Assembly (NCBI RefSeq): GCF_000011065.1
Contig: NC_004663.1
Span: 3,720,001 to 3,784,000 of the forward strand
From: Bacteroides thetaiotaomicron VPI-5482
GTDB taxonomy: Bacteria > Bacteroidota > Bacteroidia > Bacteroidales > Bacteroidaceae
Length of the DNA: 64,000 nucleotides
Reading direction: 5' to 3'
Position numbers and translations under genes: made by a program
Notes under the pieces: model-generated
Databases searched by the model: none
What the model saw: only the letters and a program-made list of their open reading frames with translations
What the model was told of the DNA's origin: nothing
In this document: one piece after another, positions 45,734 to 52,258 of the stretch
How positions within the stretch are numbered: position 1 is the first letter of the stretch
Layout of the letters: each line of letters begins with the position of its first letter

Positions 45734-46023
45734 TTCCAATGAACTAAGGAGATAGAGAGTTGGAAGGACATATTTAACGAAAGGTGTTATTGAAATTATC
45801 TTCTGTTTCTTAGATTCTCGCAAAATTTAAAAACGGTACGAAGATGATAACAATAGCACCCACACATTTGATATATATTCATCGCTTAGGTGAACTATAT
45901 ACCTTTTGGTGTGGGGCTATTGTTTTATCCGTACCAAAAGGCAATGCGAGAAGCCCAAGAAACAGGATAAGACAAATATAGTTCCCACACCTCTTTTATT
46001 TTAACAGCTTATCCATAGGGAAC
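45734..46023 (+). ncRNA. Structured RNA, copy 1 (element 1 backbone/cargo boundary)
   Basis: About 290 nt. A 5' hairpin (TTCCAA..TTGGAA) is followed by GACATATT. The long interrupted hairpin spans 45803-45965: CTGTTTCTT/AAGAAACAG, TTCTCGCA/TGCGAGAA, GGTACG/CGTACC, AACAATAGC/GCTATTGTT and CCCACAC/GTGTGGG. A last hairpin is GTTCCC (45981-45986) / GGGAAC (46018-46023), 25 bp before the next ATG. The same order of elements occurs at 57489-57721 with conserved loop-proximal sequence but changed stems. I cannot name the family; a cis-acting leader or a trans-acting RNA are both possible. Confidence 0.7.
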
Positions 46024-46048
46024 AGATAAGCACTAATTATCAAACACT

Positions 46049-46345
46049 ATGGGTTTATTTGGTGGTATCAATGCTGTAAATGAAATCAATTCTCTTATTG
46101 CTCAAATAGAGAGAAACATGAATGCTTTAGCTCCTATGATAGAATTGAATGGGATGAAGCATACCACACAATCTAAAGAATTAACAAAGTTAGTCCGCAG
46201 GGATTTGGATAGAATTAAAGACCTGTTGAATCAACACAGTTCTGCCAGAATAGCTGTTTACAGACTTAAAGGCGACAAGGTGGATTCTACAACATTGGTT
46301 GGATTCCTTGAAATGTGTCTTAAACAAGCTGAAAGTCTTATATAA
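46049..46345 (+). CDS. Small hypothetical protein (98 aa), first cargo gene of element 1
   Basis: A 98-residue, mainly helical soluble protein (NEINSLIAQIERNMNALAP, KLVRRDLDRIKDLLNQH) without recognised domain. It begins 26 bp after the structured RNA and is followed 2 bp later by a 28-residue membrane peptide gene, so the RNA is effectively its leader. Function unknown. Confidence 0.6.
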   Translation: MGLFGGINAVNEINSLIAQIERNMNALAPMIELNGMKHTTQSKELTKLVRRDLDRIKDLLNQHSSARIAVYRLKGDKVDSTTLVGFLEMCLKQAESLI

Positions 46346-46347
46346 TT

Positions 46348-46434
46348 ATGGATGCAAATGATATTAAGTTAGGACTGTTCATTTTAGTTATAGTCCTTAT
46401 AGGTGCTTTCATTGGCTATTGTTTGGCAAGTTAA
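46348..46434 (+). CDS. 28-aa single-span membrane peptide
   Basis: ATG at 46348, stop at 46432-46434. The sequence MDANDIKLGLFILVIVLIGA is a short polar head followed by one hydrophobic helix and a small-residue tail. The 2-bp gap after the 98-residue gene suggests translational coupling. Size and composition are like small membrane-acting peptides (toxins, adaptors). A chance frame cannot be excluded. Confidence 0.45.
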   Translation: MDANDIKLGLFILVIVLIGAFIGYCLAS

Positions 46435-46459
46435 GACAGATTACTAAAACAGCTATCAC

Positions 46460-46852
46460 ATGAAAATATTTCATCTATTAGGGTTAGTGGTACTGCTATT
46501 ATCTTCTTGCGATGATACTTCTGGTACATATATAATTTCTGAAGTCGCATTTAAAGTTAATAACCTGTCTGAACAAGAGAAACAGAAAACTATCAATGAG
46601 TTTATCAATCAAGAAGTGTTACTTACAGTTCTTAAAGGAAAGATAGAATTAACATTATCTAACAAACCAACCACTTCTAAGATAACTCTACAACGCGTGT
46701 CTAATAACTGTTATTCAACGACTGATGGAAATATAACCATTAATTTAGAATTGGAGAAAAAGAACTTTGTACAGACCAAATATAAATTGATTGAATATGG
46801 TGGCACAGATGACAAGTTCTTTAGCTTACATATGACTTTGGATAAACAATAA
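46460..46852 (+). CDS. Small lipoprotein (130 aa)
   Basis: A signal peptide with lipobox LLSSC (Cys17) is followed by about 110 residues of beta-rich sequence with alternating polar residues. No known domain recognised. It is the third gene of the cargo group and precedes the larger lipoprotein by 22 bp. Probably anchored in the outer or inner membrane; function unknown. Confidence 0.65.
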   Translation: MKIFHLLGLVVLLLSSCDDTSGTYIISEVAFKVNNLSEQEKQKTINEFINQEVLLTVLKGKIELTLSNKPTTSKITLQRVSNNCYSTTDGNITINLELEKKNFVQTKYKLIEYGGTDDKFFSLHMTLDKQ

Positions 46853-46874
46853 CAAATTTATTGCATAAGAATCA

Positions 46875-48077
46875 ATGAGAACATTTAGATTATTAGCAAC
46901 TTCATTATTGGTTGCATTGAGCATGGGAGTTAGCTCTTGTAGTGAAGAATTGGATAGCCAACCAATGGAATCTTATCCAGAAGGTGGTGAGCCTTTAGAT
47001 GTAGTTTGTAAAGAATATGGCATTAGTGACTATGAAGACATAGAATTACTTTCTTACTATAAGAACAATTTGGAGCAAGCTAACTTCTCTGGCTTACGAG
47101 AAGAGAAGCTATGGCTTGCATCATTCAATGTAAAAGATAAGTCGCCTATTATTAATTGGACTGACGAATTACCATTTAATAGGAATCGTAAGATTTACAA
47201 AGGCTATGGAGAATATGAAGATGTCACCATTCAGCAGATAACCATGTTGCAAACCATGTACTTTAATCCGAAGGAGTTTGTAGCATCATTAAGCTATTAC
47301 TTTGGTAAAGATTATGGTTACCTCGCTTTACTCTTTAGGCATGATACACAAACTAAAGAAGTTCAAGTTAAGCGTAGTGAAATACTTGCTGGATTTCAAT
47401 ATTCTATAATAAACAATGATTGTTGTTACTCATTGTCTGGCGATACGCTCTATATAGCAGAGAAAGGCTTTGGATATTCCAATGTAGGAACTCTCTATAC
47501 TTCTGAATTTATATCTCACGAAGAAGCAATATACACCCATAGAGATAATAAAGGCTTCTTTGTAGGAAGACGGAATTTCAAATTGGGAGAAGATTTATGG
47601 CATATCCAAGTACCACAGCTAAATGATGAACCTGCTGATGCTAAGATTGAGGTTAGTGTAGAAGATAATTCCAAGAGAGTTTGGAAGTACAATGTCAATA
47701 TTATACATTATGATGGAACTAAGAAGAATGTAACATTTGAAGTGGATATTGACAACGGTACAATTAAAGGAGAGAATGATTATACTTCTCTCATTATAGG
47801 TAAATGGAAGAAGACAAGCGGTGATGCTGTTGCTACCCATGTTACTTATAAGAATGATGGCACATTTGAATATACAAGTACAGAAGATAGCTCTTACAAG
47901 GAAGTGGGCAAGTACAAGATAGACGGTAACAAGCTCTATGAAATGTACAGCGATGAAGAAGAATGGATTATCAATGATATTCTGTTACTTAATTCTATGA
48001 CCTTATCAGTGCAGGAATTGGAAGCAGACGGAGTTACACCCACAGGTCAGAAGTACTCTTATCAGAGAGTGGAATAA
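46875..48077 (+). CDS. Large lipoprotein with lipocalin-like C-terminus (400 aa)
   Basis: Signal peptide with lipobox VSSC (Cys22). Residues ~60-260 form an unrecognised domain rich in Tyr and acidic residues. The last ~110 residues (IIGKWKKTSGDA, THVTYKNDGTFEYTSTEDSS, VGKYKIDGNKLY) resemble lipocalin-like domains frequent in Bacteroidetes lipoproteins. It is the last gene of element 1 and is followed by a good terminator. An envelope or host-surface role is inferred. Confidence 0.7.
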   Translation: MRTFRLLATSLLVALSMGVSSCSEELDSQPMESYPEGGEPLDVVCKEYGISDYEDIELLSYYKNNLEQANFSGLREEKLWLASFNVKDKSPIINWTDELPFNRNRKIYKGYGEYEDVTIQQITMLQTMYFNPKEFVASLSYYFGKDYGYLALLFRHDTQTKEVQVKRSEILAGFQYSIINNDCCYSLSGDTLYIAEKGFGYSNVGTLYTSEFISHEEAIYTHRDNKGFFVGRRNFKLGEDLWHIQVPQLNDEPADAKIEVSVEDNSKRVWKYNVNIIHYDGTKKNVTFEVDIDNGTIKGENDYTSLIIGKWKKTSGDAVATHVTYKNDGTFEYTSTEDSSYKEVGKYKIDGNKLYEMYSDEEEWIINDILLLNSMTLSVQELEADGVTPTGQKYSYQRVE

Positions 48078-48112
48078 AGAACTTATTCATACTAAAAGTA
48101 GGCAGCATTTGA

Positions 48113-48139
48113 GGAAACTCTTATGCTGTTTTCTTTTTT
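48113..48139 (+). terminator. Terminator after the element 1 cargo
   Basis: CAGCAT / ATGCTG outer stem, GAG / CTC inner stem with a GAAA tetraloop, then a T-rich tract. Begins 36 bp after the 400-residue lipoprotein stop. Confidence 0.75.
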
Positions 48140-48226
48140 ATATAAGCACTACGAATGTTACATACTAACAACCCAATTCTTTGGAATATAGGAAACTAAT
48201 ATTTAACTTTGTACCGTAGGTTTAGC

Positions 48227-48248
48227 TGTTGACTAATTGTTGACTGAT
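48227..48248 (+). repeat. Integrase arm-type sites, right end of element 1
   Basis: TGTTGACTAAT followed at an 11-bp offset by TGTTGACTGAT, in the same orientation as the left pair at 37615-37636. It lies 64 bp inside the right att core. Confidence 0.7.
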
Positions 48249-48311
48249 AAACTTCCAATGAGATTATTAATACGTTGACATATTGCAATTTAATAGGATG
48301 AAATTTAGAGC

Positions 48312-48357
48312 CTCATAATCTGGAGGTCCCTGGTTCAAGCCCAGGCTGGTCCACAAA
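48312..48357 (+). repeat. Second attachment site (46-bp tRNA repeat)
   Basis: Identical to 37468-37513. It contains only the 3' half of the tRNA (anticodon loop to acceptor), so it is not a functional tRNA gene. It is the right end of element 1 and at the same time the probable left end of element 2. Confidence 0.95.
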
Positions 48358-48364
48358 GGAAATC

Positions 48365-48395
48365 AAGCAGTTACGAATTTCGTAGCTGCTTTTTT
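48365..48395 (+). terminator. Terminator just inside element 2
   Basis: AAGCAG-T-TACG / CGTA-GCTGCT hairpin with a six-T tail, 8 bp after the att core. It mirrors the terminator at 37518 in element 1. Confidence 0.7.
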
Positions 48396-48403
48396 CTTGC
48401 TCT

Positions 48404-48453
48404 TGCGTAAACAATGCGTAAACAAACTGTTTGAGTTGATTATGTTTACGCAT
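48404..48453 (+). repeat. Candidate integrase arm sites of element 2
   Basis: TGCGTAAACAA at 48404 and again at 48415 (11-bp period), plus the inverse TGTTTACGCA at 48443-48452. The sequence differs from element 1 but the head-to-tail 11-bp layout near the att core is the same. Confidence 0.6.
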
Positions 48454-48592
48454 AGAATTTCTATGAAACTCCATACAATCCTAATTTCTCTATATACGGG
48501 GTAATAGCATAAGATTGCGTTGTTTTCCACTCATTTGCCTGTTAAATAAGCTCAAATATATTCCATTTGCATATTTGCAAGAAAAAATGTTG

Positions 48593-48600
48593 TAATTTTG
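48593..48600 (+). promoter_or_regulatory. Promoter of the element 2 integrase leader
   Basis: TAATTTTG matches the -7 box; an upstream TTTG at 48566-48569 is slightly too far for the usual spacing. Predicted start near 48607. Confidence 0.45.
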
Positions 48601-48606
48601 TAGATG

Positions 48607-48903
48607 CAACACATTTATGGTAAGCCATGACTTCAATGGTGCTCTTTCTTGAAAAAGAAAAGTGAGTTTGCCTAACCTTCGTGGGAGGGTCATCCCATTC
48701 CGATGAATCGAAGCGTAAAGGGAGTGTTAGTCGGAGGGCACTCTATGACAAACGAAACGCGGGAGTTGCTTCAGGGGTTGAGACCGATTAGCATAAGCCC
48801 GGTTACCAGTCAGCGACAGAAGACAACGAGATTGCACCGCTGCATATAACGACAATGTTTTTATCCGTTTAAGGATAGGGACTCTGTAGTTATATGCAGC
48901 GTT
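48607..48903 (+). ncRNA. Long structured, GC-richer leader before integrase 2
   Basis: About 300 nt with no credible gene and many local hairpins: TGGGA/TCCCA near 48691-48706, GAGTG/CACTC near 48721-48743, and a 13-bp stem CGCTGCATATAAC (48838-48850) / GTTATATGCAGCG (48889-48901) enclosing ATCC-GTTTAA-GGAT. It is more GC-rich than the flanks. Its terminal hairpin carries TTTTATCCGT, a string also present in structured RNA copy 1. A regulatory leader, an attachment-linked RNA or an independent small RNA are possible. Confidence 0.45.
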
Positions 48904-48966
48904 TTGTATATGTATGCCTCACGTTGCAAAGCGTCTGTATTCAGAGGTTATGTTGAACATAAACTA

Positions 48967-50463
48967 ATGAATGCAATGGAAAAATTAACGAAATCCATGC
49001 CCCTTTTCAAAGAACGTAATTGTTCTGTCTCTATCGTGTTGGATTCACGTACTCGCAGGAAAAATGCGTATGAGTTCCCATTATCCCTTCGCTTCACGAT
49101 TGACCGCAAGTTCTTTTATCTTACAGTCGGAAGTTCTTTTAGCGAGAAAAAGTTCTCAGACATCTGCAATGCAACCAAATGCAAGAGTGAGAACTACAAA
49201 CTTCAAAAAGAGTGGAAAGATACCTTTGTCCCTAAATACAAGAAAGTTTTGAGTAATCTGAACAAGGGTGGCATCCTGACATTTGAGATGGTGCGCCAAT
49301 GTATTATAGGTGAGGATGTGGTACTATCTGAAGAGGAAACAACCAAGTCACAATCGTTTATCAGTATATGGGAGCAAGTTATCAATGGTTTCAAAACAGA
49401 TGATGGTGGAGCACGTTTTACCACGGCCGAAAGTTACGAGTGTGCGCTCAAATCATTCAGGAAGATACTTGGAGCAAATACAATTAAGGGCTTTTGTATC
49501 AGTGCAGCAGAAATCCAGAAATGGAAAGATGGGATGCACAATGGGGTTAAAGACGAGAATGGTGCAGTCGTTGGAAAAATCAGCGACACCACAGTAGGCA
49601 TTTATCTACGTTGTTGCCGTGCCGTATGGAATCGGTGTGTACACGAAGGATTCCTCAAAGATATTCCTTATCCTTTTTCCAACAAGAAAGAGAAAGGTCT
49701 TGTAAGCATACCCAAAAGTGCGAAGCGCAAACAGAACTTCTTGAATGTCGCTCAAATGACAGAACTCTATAACCTTTTTGTTTCAAAGGAATATCCAGAA
49801 CACTGGACGGAAGAATATACGCAACGTGCCCACTACTCATTGGGACTATTCCTTGCCCAATACCTTTGCAACGGCTTCAATATGGCTGACGCAGGGCGAT
49901 TGACATACGACAACTACTATTACAAGACAGATGGCAAGGCTTTCCGCTTCAACCGAAAGAAAACCTCCCGTAGGAGTGCTGACGGTTCGGAAGTAATTGT
50001 TCCTATCATCCCTCCCTTACAATATGTATTAGACGAGATAGCGGCACCACCCACCCGGGATGGTTTTGTGTTTCCCGATATATTAAAAGGTGCGGAAACG
50101 GAAGAGCTGCGCCGTAAGTACACCGTGCAGGAGAATTCAAATGTGAAAGACCGTGTCATCAAGATTTGCCACGAGGCACTGCATTGGGACAAGTCCATCT
50201 GCCCGTCCGGTACATGGTGCCGTCACTCGTTTGCCACCAACCTGCATAATGCCGGAGTAGATATGGACTATATCTCTGAAAGCATGGGGCATGCTTCATC
50301 AGACCATGCAATCACTCAAATATACATTGAGCATTACCCTCTCGATATACAGATGCAGAACAACTCAAAGCTGCTAAACTTGGGAGAAACTTCAGAAAGG
50401 GATGCCTTGTTGGCTAAGCTGGCAAATATGTCCACAGAAGAATTGGCTAAACTATTCGCATAA
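48967..50463 (+). CDS. Tyrosine recombinase/integrase of element 2
   Basis: About 498 residues from the ATG at 48967; an ATG nine bases later also fits, while the frame open from 48904 overlaps the leader hairpin. N-terminal arm-binding domain, SAM-like core-binding domain, and a catalytic domain with WCRHSFATNLHNAGV and MGHASSDHAITQIYIEHY (nucleophilic Tyr). The Arg I position reads NGFNMADAG, so it is replaced as in element 1's integrase. The proteins are otherwise clearly different, so the elements are not recent duplicates. Confidence 0.9.
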   Translation: MNAMEKLTKSMPLFKERNCSVSIVLDSRTRRKNAYEFPLSLRFTIDRKFFYLTVGSSFSEKKFSDICNATKCKSENYKLQKEWKDTFVPKYKKVLSNLNKGGILTFEMVRQCIIGEDVVLSEEETTKSQSFISIWEQVINGFKTDDGGARFTTAESYECALKSFRKILGANTIKGFCISAAEIQKWKDGMHNGVKDENGAVVGKISDTTVGIYLRCCRAVWNRCVHEGFLKDIPYPFSNKKEKGLVSIPKSAKRKQNFLNVAQMTELYNLFVSKEYPEHWTEEYTQRAHYSLGLFLAQYLCNGFNMADAGRLTYDNYYYKTDGKAFRFNRKKTSRRSADGSEVIVPIIPPLQYVLDEIAAPPTRDGFVFPDILKGAETEELRRKYTVQENSNVKDRVIKICHEALHWDKSICPSGTWCRHSFATNLHNAGVDMDYISESMGHASSDHAITQIYIEHYPLDIQMQNNSKLLNLGETSERDALLAKLANMSTEELAKLFA

Positions 50464-50483
50464 CCTTTTATAGAGTTTAGAGT

Positions 50484-51737
50484 ATGTTTGATTTCATAGA
50501 ACGGATAAAAGATTTCAATTTGAGGAAGGAGCATACGGATATGCTTATTCGCGCATGGAAGACTGAGAACAAAAAAGTTTATTCGGATTTTGTAAGACGG
50601 ATAGAAGCAGTCAAAAAAGGTGATATGAGCATTATTACCGAAATGATGGATGTCGCTAAGAACTGTGTTCCAGAAGAAGTACGGGTATTCCATAACTGGT
50701 TAGGAGATGTCTTGAATGGGAAAGTGAAGATGGCAGATATTACCCAAAGCATTCAGGGGTTATCCATTGAGCATATCCACATGATAGCAAAATGCCTTGT
50801 CTATAAAGAACAGTGGATGGCCATAGATATGAAGACCGGAGAGGTAAAAGTGACCTCCAAGAAAGTAAACGGCTACCTGATGGTTCGTTCGGGAACACCG
50901 ATAGAGATATGGAATCGTATGTCTGTAGATAAAAGAGTCTATATCGTCAGCCAGACTGAGGCATTGATGAAGAACAGCAAAGGATGCTGGATGTTCAGCA
51001 ACCTTGAAAGAAAGATGATATATCAGGCCATAACTTTCTTTGCAAGACTTATATTCCTTACATATGCATCGGCAACAGGACATTTCCTCGCTAACCTCTA
51101 CGACCTTGTCATTGAGCGTAAAGACAATCTTCCTTATTGCATGTATTATTATGTTGTCTTTGACCACGGACTGACAAAGATGGCGATGCTGCTAAATCAG
51201 TTTCTACTATCAGAGAACATTGATCAGGGAAGTATGCTAATGGTGAAAGATTGTATCAATGCCCTAGTTCTGCACAGTCTTGATATGGGAACTGAAACAA
51301 AAGCATCATGGGAAAAGACTGCTGATGAATGTGGAGCTGACATCTGGAAAGAGGTTGCGTTTCTTCTTCGTAGTATGAAAGGCAGACGAGGAAATAAGAA
51401 ACAGGTAATGACCATTGATGACTTGATTGTCGGGAACAAAGCCGAGGTAAAACAGTGCATTATGGAATTTCTGGAAACAAACACTGAAGACATCTGCCTT
51501 GCCTATCTGCTCGTTGTTCTTGTTAAAACCGAACATATTAAATCCTCAGTGAAGTATATGACTTTTCACCGCGCCATCGAACAACTTACCCAACGACACT
51601 ACGGATATGATGTTCCCCAAAAGCGATATGGAGAGATGAAGGAGTTTAATTTCAAGTGTTCTATGCAGAGTGCCAGTTATAAGAAAGCCAAGAAAATCAT
51701 AGATAGGTGGACAATCTGTTTTGAGGAGTGTAAATAA
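50484..51737 (+). CDS. Hypothetical protein next to the integrase (417 aa)
   Basis: I do not recognise this protein. It is 417 residues, largely helical, with no signal peptide. One moderately hydrophobic segment (~175-200, AITFFARLIFLTYASATGHF) looks more like a buried helix than a true membrane span. It starts 20 bp after the integrase stop and is presumably co-transcribed with it, so a role in excision control or element maintenance is possible. An inverted repeat follows at 51804. Confidence 0.6.
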   Translation: MFDFIERIKDFNLRKEHTDMLIRAWKTENKKVYSDFVRRIEAVKKGDMSIITEMMDVAKNCVPEEVRVFHNWLGDVLNGKVKMADITQSIQGLSIEHIHMIAKCLVYKEQWMAIDMKTGEVKVTSKKVNGYLMVRSGTPIEIWNRMSVDKRVYIVSQTEALMKNSKGCWMFSNLERKMIYQAITFFARLIFLTYASATGHFLANLYDLVIERKDNLPYCMYYYVVFDHGLTKMAMLLNQFLLSENIDQGSMLMVKDCINALVLHSLDMGTETKASWEKTADECGADIWKEVAFLLRSMKGRRGNKKQVMTIDDLIVGNKAEVKQCIMEFLETNTEDICLAYLLVVLVKTEHIKSSVKYMTFHRAIEQLTQRHYGYDVPQKRYGEMKEFNFKCSMQSASYKKAKKIIDRWTICFEECK

Positions 51738-51803
51738 CACATTCCTCTTATTTTTCTATCCAAATCTTTATTCTTCCCTCTTTTTCAGTTAATACATATA
51801 GAA

Positions 51804-51888
51804 TATTGGTCGGTAAGTTTAAGGTATAAATAAACCGACCAATACACAGAGTTTCATCCTCTACCTTTGCTTGTGAAATCGGTTTCAC
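51804..51888 (+). promoter_or_regulatory. Promoter with two inverted repeats before DUF3853
   Basis: TATTGGTCGG (51804-51813) pairs with CCGACCAATA (51835-51844). TACCTTTG at 51862-51869 is the -7 box. GTGAAA-TCGG-TTTCAC at 51873-51888 is a perfect palindrome at the expected transcription start. This is a plausible operator region for a switch controlling the excision/replication module. Confidence 0.55.
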
Positions 51889-51936
51889 AGAGTTGAACCG
51901 AGACTTAAAATGTTTAATTACCAAACAAGTAAAGGT

Positions 51937-52254
51937 ATGGAAGAAAAATTCAATTTTACCCAATTACTTCAAAAGCCCATCGCTATGATGACGGGCGAAG
52001 AACTTTGTTTTCTTATCGGCAAGAGTGTGGAGAGTATAGAAAAACCCACATCGCAGGCAACCTCCAAAGGCAACTATTATGGCATTGAGGGCATTGCCCG
52101 TGTGTTCGGTTGCAGTGTACCCACAGCCAACCGTATTAAAAAAAGTGGTGTTATAGACAAAGCCATCACGCAGATAGGACGTAAGATAGTGGTGGATGCA
52201 GACCTCGCACTGTCTTTGGCAAAGGAAGCTGGTAGCATTCACATCAAGGAGTGA
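51937..52254 (+). CDS. DUF3853 family helix-turn-helix protein
   Basis: About 105 residues from the ATG at 51937. The segment YGIEGIARVFGCSVPTANRIKKSG is a MerR/excisionase-type helix-turn-helix, followed by IDKAITQIGRKIVVDADLAL, which I recall as the DUF3853 signature. On Bacteroides elements such proteins are encoded before a VapE or primase gene and probably act as excisionase or replication regulator. The stop lies 4 bp before the VapE-type start. Confidence 0.8.
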   Translation: MEEKFNFTQLLQKPIAMMTGEELCFLIGKSVESIEKPTSQATSKGNYYGIEGIARVFGCSVPTANRIKKSGVIDKAITQIGRKIVVDADLALSLAKEAGSIHIKE

Positions 52255-52258
52255 GCGT

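Larger units (their letters stand above)
37468..48357 (+). mobile_element. Integrated tRNA-targeted element 1 (about 10.9 kb)
   Basis: Bounded by the 46-bp att repeats. Content in order: tyrosine integrase, unknown protein, DGQHR/ParB-like protein, SF2 helicase-like protein, DUF3871, RadC/JAB protein, short second recombinase, structured RNA, then four small envelope-type genes. There is no relaxase, no coupling protein and no phage structural gene, so it is probably a non-autonomous integrative element that needs help for transfer. The base composition is visibly AT-richer than the flanking chromosome. Confidence 0.85.

Noticed and set aside
45734..46023. Retron ncRNA or integron attC site
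   Set aside because: No reverse transcriptase lies nearby, and the typical core sites of attC are missing. The promoter, the extra hairpins and the second copy fit a structured RNA better.
37468..48357. Element 1 as a prophage
   Set aside because: No terminase, portal, capsid, tail or lysis gene is recognisable; the genes fit an integrative element or satellite-type island.
48312..48385. Second tRNA gene
   Set aside because: Only the 3' half of the tRNA (46 bp) is present; the D-arm and 5' acceptor strand are missing, so it is an att site.
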